NCBI GenBank assembly: GCA_034401795.1
Contig: CM067373.1
Coordinates: 91,036,996 to 91,100,995 of the forward strand
Source of the DNA: Chaetoderma sp. LZ-2023a
Lineage: Eukaryota > Mollusca > Caudofoveata > Chaetodermatida > Chaetodermatidae
Direction of reading: 5' to 3'
DNA length: 64,000 nt
Shown here: in pieces, positions 32,431-44,223 of the stretch
How the letters are laid out: each line of letters opens with the position of its first letter
Numbering within the stretch: the stretch's first letter is position 1
Notes under the pieces: generated by a model
Database searches by the model: none
What the model was told of the DNA's origin: nothing
The model's input: only the letters and a program-made list of their open reading frames with translations
Made by a program: the position numbers and the translations under genes

Positions 32431-35321
32431 TCATACGCTACCCAGGGTGTGAATACCATCGGGAGTGATCCATCGCTTTGTCTCTGAGGGGCCGAGGCTT
32501 GTTTTGGTCTGGTGGACCCCGTAGAGGTGGTGACCCTCACTTCATGTTCATACCATGGTGGAAGACCTTTCGCTCGAAGAGGCATTCCTTGTACTGCTCA
32601 TGGCGAATCTGTCTAACCACAGCTATGCGCACACCCTTTGCCTTCTTGACTTCCTGCTCATCCGACCGCTTGATGGAGTACATCTTCGAGCGCAGGCCAA
32701 CAAACTCCTGGATTGGAACCCCAGCACACTCATCCTTCATCTTGCCCACTTGTTGGCAGTACTGTGTAGCGGGTGTGTTACTGGGTAGTCGCTTGTGTCA
32801 TAGAGCGCACTCCCCAGTCATGTCAGTGTAGATGTCCTCTGTCTGAACCTCCAGCAGGAGGCTGTCGGTGTCTGTGTACAGGAGCTCACAGTGGGCACCA
32901 TATAGTTGCTTCAGCTCATTGTAGTAGAAGTCATACATGAGGTGCTTCGAGAGGTCCAGGATGGACATTCCCACATAGATAGGGCGGTTCAGCAGCAGGC
33001 TCGTCTTGTACATGTGGAGAGCAGCTAGATCATCATCGAACACCTTCGCCCAGGAGAAGTTGGGCTTGGCTATTAGGCGGTGAAGCTTGTCCTCCTCGGA
33101 TGACCGCACTAGCTTGACATACACTCGCTTGCGCAAGTTCTTCGTGGTCTTACCAAAGACAGCGTTATTCATCAGCTTGTAGAGATCCTTCTCAGTCACT
33201 GTTGGCCTTCTTACAGAGCTCTGTGTTGAGTCGGATGTAAGGCTCCATGAAGCGTAGAACCCTGTGCACCTTCTTCAACCTCATACCCAGGCTGAGGTAG
33301 AGCTTCATGTCTCTCAGGTTAGGCACCAGTTTTTCTGCTGCCGTCTCCGCTATCGACTCACCCAATGCACACTGATACTCTGACAGCCGCTCTCCCTTCA
33401 CCTTCATCCATTCAGGTGCCAGCGGGTATGCATTGTGCATGTCAGCTTTTGTGTGTACTCATGGTCACCCTATAGGATCTAGCCCTTTTCATCATCATCT
33501 GGATGTTGTGTAATTTCTTTGACATCAATGTCCTCCACCCACTCAAACCCCCAAGTTGGTAGGTATTGGCTCATTGCCCAACCAGAGATTGTTAGCGTCC
33601 AGATACATGATGTGGCTTGTCAGCTGTTGTGGATTATAGCCAGCTATGTATGGGTTGTTTGCCTTAGCATAGCGTTTACTGACCATTGATACACCACCCC
33701 TGAGTCCTTTCTCTATGAAAAGATGCATGTCGTAGTGTGAGGAGCTCCAGCTCCACACCTGTCTTCCTTAGAAGTGCATCCCAGCTCAACCCTGGGCTTG
33801 TATAATAGTGTGCTGGATCCAGACGATACTGCTGGAGGCACGTGATCCGGAAGTTCTCAAAAACATCTGCAAGGAGCAGTGTCAGACCGCAGATAGAGGC
33901 CATCATAGTCTCCCATGGTCTGGCAGCCGAACTGGGCCCAGACAGCCTGTGCATGGTTGTAGTCACTGCCAGATGTTCCCTCACCAGAGACTTTACTGTA
34001 GAAAGTAGCTTGAGGTGGGAGAGAAGTCTCATTGAAACGGTACCACCCTTCCATGTGCTCATAGGGGGATACACCCTTGTGGAGCAGGAGTTCATGCTTG
34101 GCAGTGTTAGGTTCATACTGTTTTGTAAGTGGGAACGTTGTGGAACTAGCTACCAGCTTGTCAAGTGATGCTGGTAGGAACTGGACCGAGTCGATGAACC
34201 GCAGCTGACGGAGGCTGAAGGAGATGTACTTCTCCATATTGTTGGGGATGCAGTTGATCTGTCCCTCTGTTTGGGAGATGGCCTGCATGATGAGGTGAGA
34301 ATCATACCCATGCAGGTTGTGGAACACGACCGGGATAGTGGTGGTCTTAGGGTTGAGGCGCAGCTTTAGGTTACACACATTGTGCGCTGCCCCCCCCCCC
34401 ACCGGTATGGCAACTGACCGCAGTTTTATGAGCTCGCCAGCCCTCTCTAGTCATCTCCATCGGCCTAGGGCGGGCGAGCACAGCCGTTATCTTCTCCTCT
34501 TCCCGTGCCAATCGATCCAGGAAGTGTTTAGCTGCATCTTCTCCTCGATACAGCACTGGTGGTTCACTGATACCATCACAGCAGACCACGATGTATGAGA
34601 ACCCACAGATCTCATGGTGTTGCGTTTTCTGTGTGCTGCTCTGAGCCGCATTCGCCTCTGGCCCGTCAATCTTGGTTTTAGGGCTTCAAAGTCGACATAG
34701 ATGATGAATGGCACCTTGAGTTGATTGTGGTAGTTGGTGAAGTGTAGCATCTTCTTGTCCTCTGTAGGCATTCTTATGCGCATTGGTCTGCCACTGATGC
34801 CGCAGCACCGGTTTGTGCTGGATGAGAAGGTCTTCGTGAGAATAACAGTGGAGACACCGCTCGCAGAAGTGCTTTCTCCATTTATACCGACTCTGATCAT
34901 AGAACAGGCGATTCAGGTCCTTAATCCAGGCATAGTGTTGCTTACCGCCCTTCTCGATAAGCAGCAGATTTGACCTTGGAATGACGGGATCAGCCTCACT
35001 CAACTGCAGTGGGTAGACACCCTTGTCATGCCCAAATACATTAATGGCCAGGCCATTCTGCTGCTCAACACGCTTAAGCTGGTGGAGAGGGGTTGGAGAG
35101 TCTACACCGCTGAAGTCAAGGGTGTCCCAGTGCCCTAAATACTTCAATGTCCGCTGGGGATTACTGTCTGCAGGATAAGCAGCAGCCAAGAGAGACCAGC
35201 GAAGACAGTGGTCATCATTGTTCTGGACATTAACCACGGCATGTTTTCGCTTAATCGAAGTGGGGAGATCGATGTAGGACCTACCACGTAGTGGTTGATA
35301 TCTGGCCATGTTGAGGTACAA
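32431..35321 (-). pseudogene. Polinton protein-primed DNA polymerase B, multiply frameshifted
   Basis: About 960 codons, minus strand. In order: N-terminal region (ADSNPQRTLKYLGHW) from ~35310; exonuclease motif I, VDFEAL, near 34690; motif II, FHNLHGYDSHL, near 34310; palm motif A, YLDANNLW, near 33600; motif B, LYKLMNNAVFG, near 33180; motif C, YTDTDSL, near 32868; thumb KMKDECAG, and a C-terminal YGVHQTKTSL ending at TGA 32431. At least five frame changes occur (around 34750, 34480, 34390, 33860, 33540 and 33440). It replicated the element from protein-bound ends; now inactive. Confidence 0.85.
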
Positions 35322-35361
35322 TGGGGTTGTCCATCATGCTCTACTATCGGGCAATACTGTT

Positions 35362-35450
35362 TACATTTACTAATAATACATAGCAAGATTTGAACCGGCG
35401 ATTTTTATGTGTAATTCGACATATAACGAATAATGCATTAGCCATCTCGG
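35362..35450 (-). ncRNA. tRNA-like sequence (class II-like), probably a relic
   Basis: Minus strand: A-box-like TGGCCGAGATGGCTAATG, a 5 bp anticodon-type stem ATTCG/CGAAT around an eight-base loop, an extended variable region, and a B-box GGTTCAAATCT with a T stem pairing at four of five positions. The acceptor stem pairs poorly. The loop is one base too long, so no anticodon is assigned. It may be a tRNA relic or a pol III promoter. Confidence 0.4.
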
Positions 35451-35536
35451 CCATGCATGCATTATTCACATCACAGAGCAGAGGGAATATATGCCTACAG
35501 ATTGCCATCAATAACACCAGTAAGCATACATGTTTA

Positions 35537-35632
35537 TAGACTGTTGTCAATAATTTCAAAATGTAGTTATCAGTGCGTTGCTGTAGACTGTTGTCAAAAA
35601 TTCCAAGATGTAGTTATCAGTGCATTATCAGT
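35537..35632. repeat. Two direct repeats of ~48 bp
   Basis: TAGACTGTTGTCAA followed by TTCC/TTTCAAGATGTAGTTATCAGTGC occurs at 35537-35584 and 35586-35632 with few differences, between the polymerase and the right TIR. Confidence 0.7.
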
Positions 35633-35704
35633 CCGTTTGATCTGTTTGCTATTATTGCACAACAATTCATAAAAGAAAAATGTCATTATTTGTGGGCTAG
35701 TTAT

Positions 35705-35775
35705 CGGTACCCCGTTGGCTCAATTCATAAGAGCGTCAAAATATTTTTAAAAATATGGTTCAAATCTCTCAAAAG
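35705..35775 (+). ncRNA. tRNA-like sequence, decayed
   Basis: A-box TTGGCTCAATTCATAAGAGC with a perfect GCTC/GAGC D stem, then an AT-rich palindromic arm, then the B-box GGTTCAAATCT. Acceptor pairing is poor. Lies 250 bp from the minus-strand tRNA-like sequence, in opposite orientation. Confidence 0.35.
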
Positions 35776-35820
35776 ACCTCAGCTAGATGGTAACTAGTTC
35801 GGAAAAAAAGGTATGCACTA

Positions 35821-35868
35821 GTGTAGGGGTACAATGACAGAAATAGTGTAGGGGTACAATGACAGAAA
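35821..35868. repeat. Two tandem 24 bp units
   Basis: AGTGTAGGGGTACAATGACA followed by GAAA, twice in a row. Confidence 0.85.
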
Positions 35869-36030
35869 AAAATAGGAGCAACGGGACACATAAAAAAAAA
35901 CCCGCAGAAAGGACAGAGACAGAGAGAGACTGGCAATAATGCGGGGTTTCTCCCAGACAGTGGGGTACGGGAGTTTTATAGTTTTTGTTTGCTGCAACAT
36001 TATCACGCCTCTGTTCTGACAGCCAACCTC

Positions 36031-36355
36031 CCTCCTGTAGCCGCCGATCAGCGATCCACAGCTACCACCACCCTCTGTTCTGATAGCCCGCTATGTCCTA
36101 GTTATTAGCCACAGACCTACTGATAACTGGCATATTACTTCTAACAGATAACAACAGCGAGATAATGTTTTAAGCGTTAGCTATTTTGTGTGCTTAGACG
36201 CATCGCATATTTTCTCGGGACACAATCCCGAGTTGGAATGTGTGGAATGTATGTGCATAATTACTGTTCTGACAGGCCACCTCTCATCCTGTAGCCGCGG
36301 ATCGGCGGCTCCCACCACTTTCTGTTCTAGCAACTCTAAATATTAGACTACTACA
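36031..36355 (-). repeat. Polinton right terminal inverted repeat
   Basis: Reverse complement of 20440-20768 apart from small indels, including loss of ~7 bases in the outer GATCCAC block. Confidence 0.88.
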
Positions 36356-36433
36356 ACTGATAAATAAGTTAGAATGTTTCCAAAACAAACAGAAAAATGT
36401 TAGTCAATAAAATTTTGAAAACAACGTAAGAAA

Positions 36434-36520
36434 TGTTCTGTTGAATATTTTGAACATAATTTGCTTGGAAGAATGTCTTCCAACCCATCTATATTCAAGA
36501 TATTCAACAGTGCGTATTAT
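36434..36520. repeat. Small hairpin repeat (TTGAATATTTTGAA core)
   Basis: GTTGAATATTTTGAACATAA pairs with the AAGATATTCAACAG block 50 bases on; same core as at 14285-14454. A partial CTTTAATTGTCAA MITE follows at 36573-36760. Confidence 0.5.
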
Positions 36521-36931
36521 TTGTCTTGGAAACCTGATAAGTTATTTCTGAGCTGTAATCTAGCCGTAATATTAATGCTTTAATTGTCAACAAAATCAAG
36601 GCCTTGCTTAGTGCACGCCAATCTGTAGGCCGAGGTTATTTTTGTAAACTTACAACTGGAATGGCTAACTCAGGTAGAGCCAATTATTTCAGTTGTATAT
36701 TGTCAAAAGACTGCATCAGAGGTCATTTTTGTCCGACTTGACCATTCAACGGTTAAACCCTGTTAACTTGTTACATTGTACATTCCTGCAAGAGTGAACA
36801 CAGATGAGAGCATATATGTCCCTATATTCTGAGTTACTTTCGATAAATCTTTATTTACTGTTAATAATCACAATAATATGCACCATCATAACGGCAATTC
36901 CTGTGTAGGATAATGTAGCGCATATATTGGC

Positions 36932-36937
36932 TTTATT
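36932..36937 (-). terminator. Polyadenylation signal of the PH gene
   Basis: AATAAA on the minus strand, 61 bases after the stop codon; a second AATAAA lies at 36850-36855. Confidence 0.5.
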
Positions 36938-36997
36938 GCTATTGAATTTGGTGCTTGCTTATTTTTATGAAAATAGACAACAGATCCTTCAGCACTA

Positions 36998-37216
36998 CTA
37001 TTGAATTATACATGCCTCCGATTTGTCACCGTGGTTACCCGCAGCCTTGGCAAAACATATTGCCTGCATCCAGTTATTCTGCAATGATTCACTGTCCGCC
37101 TGAATATAATAGCTTCTACTGTGGTCTTTAGGTTTAATACGAAATGAATGCGGCCGCTTATCAACATATATCTCTGAGATTTCTGCACTCTCCAAGGGAA
37201 TTCGTTTTGATGAATG
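36998..37216 (-). CDS. PH-domain protein with C-terminal CaaX box, exon 2
   Basis: A 72-codon terminal exon. It begins right after a clean acceptor (pyrimidine run TTTTGTTCTTTCCAG, AG at 37218-37217) with H-S-S-K-R-I-P-L-E. It supplies the second half of a pleckstrin-homology fold: IPLESAEISEI, then HSFRIKP, then RSYYIQADSES, then the closing helix with its invariant tryptophan (LQNNWMQAICFAKAAG). The protein ends KSEAC-I-I-Q-stop. C-a-a-X with Q at X is a typical farnesylation signal, so it should be lipid-anchored while its PH domain binds phosphoinositide or a protein. The intron phase (0) matches exon 1. I do not know a named orthologue. Confidence 0.75.
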   Translation of the reverse strand, partial: HSSKRIPLESAEISEIYVDKRPHSFRIKPKDHSRSYYIQADSESLQNNWMQAICFAKAAGNHGDKSEACIIQ

Positions 37217-37294
37217 CTGGAAAGAACAAAACGCATTTAGTTAAAGAAGATCGTATTATCCTGACTCGTGACAGACATGTTTTAAATCAATCAT

Positions 37295-37500
37295 TTTAAT
37301 CTTTAATGGGCAAAACAGCCTTTGCACTGGTCTTAAGACATGTCCATTTGCAGGCCAAGAGAAAACTGTCTTTGAAATTTGACCAGTGAAATTACTGAAT
37401 TGATAACAGAGCCAGATATTCCAGTGGTACAATTTAAAAAACAGTCTTCTCTGAGCTTGCACAGAAACATTCACTAAGCTAAAATTAACATATTTCATGA
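37295..37500. repeat. Hairpin MITE, diverged
   Basis: TTTAATGGGCAAAACAG start; GGCCAAGAGAAAAC pairs with the block before GTCTTCTCTGAGC. It shares an edge with the next copy. Confidence 0.5.
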
Positions 37501-37509
37501 AAACCCTAG

Positions 37510-37757
37510 ACTGTTAGCCCTTTAAGACTCAAGTTGGCCAAAACAGCTTCTGCAGTGATCTTGAGAAACATCCATTTGCCGACCAAAAGAATATATTTGA
37601 AAATTTACCACTTAAATGACTGGCTCGATAACCGATTATCATACCAGTCATTACACTGTACTGACAAATTTTCAAAAATGAACTTCTCTTGGTCCGCAAA
37701 CAGACATTTTCTATGAGAAAATAAGAAATTTCTTGAACAATTCTGAGGGTTAAATGG
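37510..37757. repeat. Hairpin MITE with CCCTTT end
   Basis: Starts CCCTTTAAGACTCAAG after an altered TTAG and ends GAGGGTTAA. Core ATAACCGATTATC with complementary arms. Confidence 0.55.
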
Positions 37758-38599
37758 CTAAAGATCCAGTACTTAGCAAAAGTATCTTCTGCAATGATCT
37801 TGAGAAAATTTATCGCTCGAATGAATAGTACCATACTCAAGCCAATTAAAAATACATAGGCATTTCCCATAGTTCAGAAATCATTGCATATGATTCTAAT
37901 AAAGAATGTGTAGTATCAGTACATACATGACATTGCACACTATCGCGTGAGGAGAGAAAATGATGGTGCCCTAGTTCAATATTAATGCAATGTTAAAAAG
38001 CAAATAAATGTGGATCAGGATTAAAGTATATAGGAGTATATTCAAGTAAGTACTCAAATATTAAATTTTATAAATTAAATATATTTGGAAATGAAGAGGA
38101 TAATAATAACTGATTAACAGCAAGAATCCTAAAGGCCTGTGATGCTCACCTGGACCATTAGCATTTAAAACATGTGCATTTAAATATACATGATTCTTTA
38201 CATTAAATAAGGAAAAATTTACCAATCAAAATTCTGAATGAAATTTCTGGAGCCAAATTTGCTTGAAATTGCTCAAAGTAGTAAGAAACAATTTGACAAT
38301 TGCCGGTGAATTTTGAATAAAATCTAAGATTTTTACTCAAAAATTTGATGAATCAAAATTCTGAATGGAGGTTGTTGAGCCTATAATCATACTCCTTTTT
38401 TAGCCAAATTTGCTTGAAAGCAGATAGATGCATTATCTCTGAGAAAAAAATAAATTTGGAAATTTTCAGTATATTTGCTGTACTATAATGGTCCCGACAG
38501 ATCGCCAGCCTCAGACAAAATTGAGAATCTCTTTATGAATGAAACCAAAACAAAAAGAAAATGACGATCCACTTCATGGCGACAAACCATGGAGGAAAA

Positions 38600-39200
38600 T
38601 TAAAATCTTGGGCTCACTGCTTTGCAGTACTGCTGACATTGCTGCACCATGGGGAACATAGCTTTCCAGTCCTTCTGGAAGCTATGGATTCCTAGATCAA
38701 AGATGCCCTTGATAAAAAGGCTGCATTTATACAATGCAACCTGCTTATCCTTGATGCTGTATAACTGTAACAGCTGGGCAACTCTAGACAAACTTGATGC
38801 CTGCCACCGCAAACACCTACACACCATCACTGGACACCGATGACCGCTGGCCAGACAGTATAATTTCCAAGGATGCACTATACAAGATGTGTAATACGTC
38901 ACCACTGTCTGTCAAAGTCGCCCAGCAAAGATGGTCCATGTTTGGCCATGTACTAAGGATGCCAGAGGAGACAGCAGCTCAGAGCCTTGGAATTCGCCCT
39001 ACTCTGAGCCAGCAAATACAAAGCCAGGAGAGGACACCATTGCATAAATCTGCTAAGTGCGTTGAGATGACCTCAAGAAAGCAGTCAAGTAATGAATGGA
39101 CCTGAGGAAGCTAAGGATTTCGACTGAGGACAAGACACAGTGGGCAAAACTGCAGGACTGGTTGCAGGTGTAGGATGTTCCTACTACTACAGCCGCAAAA
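38600..39200 (+). pseudogene. LINE (non-LTR retrotransposon) 3' fragment, LINE-B
   Basis: Two overlapping frames encode the C-terminal part of a non-LTR reverse transcriptase ORF: AFQSFWKLWIPRSK, LSLMLYNCNSWA, then DRWPDSIISKDALYKMC, VAQQRWSMFGHVLRMPEE. Ends in the block CTACTACTACAGCCGCAAAA, which recurs inverted at 55004-55135. Frameshifted and truncated at the 5' end. Confidence 0.7.
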
Positions 39201-41240
39201 TACAGTAATCATCATAATGATCTCAGTATATTATTAGTATATACTAATTTTTATACATATATTCTAACCCCCTCACACATATTTGTTATTATTTGGTGTT
39301 TTTCTGGAAACTTGTGTGCGCGTATGAGTTTTTAATTTAGGGAAGCATTATACTTACGAAATATTCCAATTGGAAAGAATTCAGAGTCTTAAATATGTCT
39401 AGACAGTTCGCCGGCCTCAGACAAAATACTAGTGCCATGGATATAGGAAACATAAAAGAGCTACATGCCTGGCGGCCTGAAATCACAAAGAATTGTGACG
39501 TTTGGGAATTATTAACCAAAAGTTAACCCACTTTACAAATAATTACATTTTTGCAGACAACATTTTCATGACAGCTGTCTAAATCCAACTGATTCAATGT
39601 TTGAAATTCACGAAAACAATGGATTTTTACGATATACAGAGAATATATTACTCAATCGTGATAAGTTCCCGATATGTATCTCAGATGTAGGTACGGCTAT
39701 TTATGCAGACTAACGTTAACCAAGACCCAATCTAAGCTTGCCAACTAGAAAGTCTCGCTGCAGTTACAGGATTTTGTGAGATTGACAAGATTTCGTGTTT
39801 GTTAACATTTTATTAGAAATGGCAGCCATGAATACCATCCATCATCGTACGTATGTCGATGTATGCGACAAGTTCGAGGTGACATTTGTTTTGCATTATC
39901 AGCTTTGTCTGTTGTGGTTACTGCAGCATCTTGTTTTAACAAGTGTCCGCTTATCATTTTTCACACTCAGTCACTGTCACCCATGGCCGTTGAAAGTTGT
40001 GGTTGTCAATTTCATATGCATTTAGTGCTGTAACATGAAATTTAAGGCCTGGTACCATGTCTTTTGCACTCTGATGGATTCACGTATTTACTCGCAGACA
40101 TGCAATTATTCCTGGTTTTTTTGTAACCTATGTCTGGATACACCTGATTTGAAAATCCTAGCAGACAATATTTCTCTATGATGTCAGTGTTACTATGGGG
40201 TATGAAATATACATGTAAATAAATTTTGATATTGATTTTTGATTATGTTGTATATAGACATTAATTATTGATATATTTTTATTTTGAGATGGCTTGTAAA
40301 CAGATAGTAATTATAACTTTACTGTTTAAATTTTTTGTTTGAAAAGCAAATAGAAATGATTCAAGATTCTTTAAATTTTGTATAGATATAACAGACTATT
40401 GGCAATGGCTTAGATTCTTTTAGGCACATGCATTTTGTTAAGCTAGCCCCTTTGTTTAGATTCTTTTGATTGTGGTCATTAGTAAACAGTGTTCAGTTTA
40501 TGACAAAAACACTGACAACATGGCTACCTATTATCTGAAATAAGTACATCTTAACAGTACTTAGAAGTCTTTCACTAAATTCCTGAGTCGCTCATGCACA
40601 AATCTAATGTTATTTATTATACAGGGCAGCGTTTTACTAACACATGGCTTATTCAATACATTGTCCATTTTATTACATAAATCTGGATAACTTTGATATT
40701 CCTATCTATTATTAAGAATTTTGTAGTTCTTTAGTAAAATAATAGTTTGCAGTTAATGTACAATTTATTATATAAATACTGGCAACCATAATATTTCTAT
40801 ATGAAACTTATCTTTTATCTTCCCGCAAATGGGCTGGTGTTATCATACACAAGGCATTATCTTCATATTGTCTCAAATCATGTTCTATGCTTCATTGTAC
40901 TCTCACAGATCAGATTTTCATTGTGTTTTGGGAGCAGTCAATTTATAAATATAAGCTTATGTCATTATGCAGAAAATACAATGTCAAAAGTTCTCCTGAA
41001 ATTCCACTCCTGACATTATGTAAAATTATGCAATGTGACGAAACTGAACACCTGATAAGATTTAATTAAATGTTGATAAATGTTATTTACAAAAGCCAGG
41101 CAGTTAACTTAACAATTAGCCTAAGTCCACTGTCCAATGACAAATCAACTGCCAGACAAGATGAGCCAATTACACTGAATCCAACTTTAGCTGAGATAAT
41201 TTGGAACCTTTATAAGCAAGAAATTTCTTGTGGAGCACTG
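39201..41240. other. Non-coding intronic DNA
   Basis: No gene recognised; AT-rich with short open frames only. Confidence 0.5.
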
Positions 41241-41321
41241 CACTGAACTGAATTTAGCCATAACAAAAAGTTGCAGTTTGCTCTGATTATTTACGAAGAA
41301 TTTCTTGTCTTCTTTTTAAGG
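41241..41321. repeat. 81 bp direct repeat, copy 1
   Basis: CACTGAACTGAATTTAGCCA at the start and TTTCTTGTCTTCTTTTTAAG at the end; about 77 of 81 bases equal the copy at 42321. It is followed here by GTAAGC, a good splice donor. Confidence 0.85.
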
Positions 41322-42320
41322 TAAGCCATAGTCAATTTGTATCATAAAGTAAAAGACTAACTGTATCAACAGCCTTTAGAAAGTCAAAATTATTTCTAAT
41401 TCATTTGTTTGGTTTCTAGCTATATTTTGAACTGAAGAATGATTATAGCACAGAGTACAAATTATCAGAAGTCACCAGTAAGCTATTTGATAACTTTGTA
41501 TATTTAAAATGCAAGCATCTTTAACCAAATTTTTATATGCTGATTTTTCAGTTTAGTATACTTGCATTTGCTGAAGCTATAATTATTTGGAAGTCAACAA
41601 ATGTTCTGTCCATAATTCATTAAGATATTTTGGACGCTGTTGATAACAGGAGCCATTTACCATTTTTATAGTGTGTAATTTTTATATTAAACTTTATAAT
41701 TTTTCACATATCTTTGATTAATAACTATGTGATTTTACGAACTGTATGCATTTGATGTTTATGCCATTAAACATAGTAGTCTCCCCTTGTGTATGGATGC
41801 AAATATCACGTTTTGGAAGTGAAATGAATTATTCATGGATTTCACAATTTACAGACAATCAAGTTAATTGAAGAAAATATTTTATAATTCCCTCCAATCA
41901 ACTATGATTTATTTAGACTTAACATTGAAAACATTTACCAAAGATTTATCTAATTTGGATTAATTGAAGTGAAAACAAACAAGCATTTGATTTACGTTTC
42001 TAATTCAGTCCAGATCAAATTATCTCCCCTGAATAGAACTAAATTTGTCTAGTCTGAGTTGTCTCCCTTGGTTGACACCGACTGATTTTGGTGTGTTTTG
42101 CATCCATCAATTTATTTTATATATACATGTATTATTAGGCTTATGCATTCAAACGAATTGAGAAAGCTAGTTTATATGATTTTCACATATAGTTATCTGT
42201 TTAATTTTAGAATATTCAGTCTCAAAGATGATTATGAATTTATTTAATAAGTAATTAAATGTAATACAGTTGATCATATATAGATCTACAGTAAGTATAT
42301 TAATATAGCTACTGAATAGG

Positions 42321-42401
42321 CACTGAACTGAATTTAGCCATAATAAAAAGCTGCAATTTGCTCTGATTATTTATGAAGAATTTCTTGTCTTCTTTTTAAG
42401 G
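42321..42401. repeat. 81 bp direct repeat, copy 2
   Basis: Same sequence 1080 bases downstream of copy 1, but followed by GAGAAAA, so the donor-like GTAAGC is absent. Confidence 0.85.
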
Positions 42402-42701
42402 AGAAAACCCCCTTCGGCCCAGCGAGTACGACCCAAGACCGCCCGAACATATTACTATGAACGTTGTTGTTTATATTTCGCGCAATGGCGAGGAGAACTA
42501 CATTGTACATCGCTATAAATTTCATAACTACTGCTGCAACTAAATGCCTTACATCAAAGATGCAACTATTCTGGCGGATATTGATAATAATAGGCCTAAA
42601 TACCATTGTGAATATCCAGAATGCCCTCCAAGCACGATTGAAAATTTGCTTCAAATGCACTATACATGGATATACGTATTTAGGACATTTCGACCATATA
42701 C

Positions 42702-44215
42702 TAGGGTTGGGCGATATTGCTCAAGGCATGACGATATCGGTATCTCATTAAAATACCGCGGTATCACGATATATCGTCATTTGGGTGGGGTGTGGAGTTA
42801 GGGTGTAAACATAGAATAACATTTCAAATTGGTGGTGTCTACAAGTTATTTTGATTAAATTTGTTGCATTGAAACCGTAAATTGAGATCGCCATGATTAC
42901 CATTTCCGCATATTTAATACACGAAATTCCACACTTTGACACCCTTCAATATACAGTTTAAAGCAACGAATGTCATGCAACTAACCGTATTCATCACAAA
43001 TAAGAAAAATAAAGGATTTTCTTCTGTTCTTGTGTTGTATTTTGTGTTATCTTTACCTCATGACAACTGTCAAAAGATTGAGCAAGGAATACGCATTAAC
43101 TTCATTGCGCAGACAGGAATTCAGCAGAGCGAAATCTGATTGGCCGCCGTATCATACTTGAGCCAATCAGAATTCACACTGCAGAATTTCGACAGCTGTT
43201 ATCACGCCCACTGCTAGCGTAGACGATGCAAATTAATAAAATAACACTATGATTTTGAACGAGAACCAGCGTGAAGACTGGAAACAATTATATCAGATTT
43301 TATTTGGTCTGTAATATTAAATACTAATTTGCCCCATTGTAGACCTATTCAAATTCGCTCACTACTTAGCGGTCCTATCCATTGATCTCAAGGCGTAGCC
43401 GGGATGTGTGAAATTAACCCAGTTAACACTGCAACCAAAACTGCCACAACAGATCGAAGACTGGAAATAATTAGGCCTAAATTATTTATTTTAAGGCTGT
43501 TTCACACTTAGAATAAATCTGTAATGTTATATGTGGAATGAATTTTGATCTGATTCGTTTAAAAATGCTAAATATATTGTATAAAGTTACATAAAAACGT
43601 ATAACGGTAAAGCAAGAGATTAACTTCCCCTCATTCACCGTTCCAAGCTGTGGTATTGATAAGGAATTAAGTGTGTGTGGTTTCCTATCGACCTAAAAAG
43701 TTTTAAAGTTTAAATCTTTCACGGTCAGAAGAATGTTTAACCATGCAGATCAATGACTAATGGATAAATAGCTTGACCTGTAGTAATGACGTCATAAGAT
43801 TGGAATGTGGGTAGTGCAAATGGTATTCCCCACTGACTAACACTCAGAATGAGGCAAGAAAAAACATGGCATCGTCTATTTATGTAATTATGAAAAGTGA
43901 ACAACAAAGGATTATTTTGTACTTTAAATCATTTTATTAGCGCAAACAAACCATGAATTAAATGAACACAGATTATTTTGGAGTTTATTGAGTTTATATT
44001 ACCTTAGACAAAGACTGGATTATTACTTAAAGACTATTACTGGACTGAATAGAGGTAAGAGTATGACATTTCTAACGTAGTTATTTATATTATGCTCACA
44101 GTTAAAAGTGCAATATCGTCCTGTCGGTATTGATGATATTTACAATTTTTTGAAATTATGACGATTTCGGTATTTCGCGATATTGATGAAAATATCGAAA
44201 AATCGCCCAACCCTA
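42702..44215. mobile_element. hAT-type non-autonomous transposon, 1514 bp
   Basis: Perfect 8 bp duplication CCATATAC at 42694-42701 and 44216-44223. Termini are TAGGGTTGGGCGATAT and its complement (ATCGCCCAACCCTA). No transposase frame. The ends hold inverted runs of CGATAT-type sequence. The 8 bp duplication and TAGGG end place it in the hAT group. Confidence 0.9.
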
Positions 44216-44223
44216 CCATATAC

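Larger units (their letters stand above)
20440..36355. mobile_element. Polinton/Maverick (virus-like self-synthesising DNA transposon), degraded
   Basis: About 15.9 kb bounded by ~327 bp terminal inverted repeats. Cargo includes a protein-primed family B DNA polymerase, retroviral-like integrase, FtsK/HerA-type packaging ATPase and a probable capsid protein, the set that defines Polintons. Most long genes carry stops or frameshifts, while about ten small genes are open. I find no adenoviral-type cysteine protease. Genes lie on both strands and most are preceded by a shared TTTAA-TATA motif. I could not identify a 6 bp target duplication, so the outermost bases are approximate. Confidence 0.9.

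Noticed and set aside
32229-32585. 118-codon minus-strand frame at the polymerase/integrase junction
   Set aside because: Overlaps both converging genes; the polymerase C-terminal motif is in a different frame and the rest is antisense to integrase.
37529-37870. 113-codon minus-strand frame beside PH exon 2
   Set aside because: It is read through hairpin MITE arms; no protein family.
42464-42801. Two overlapping frames of 85-95 codons
   Set aside because: They run into the hAT terminus at 42702 and show no domain or splice context.
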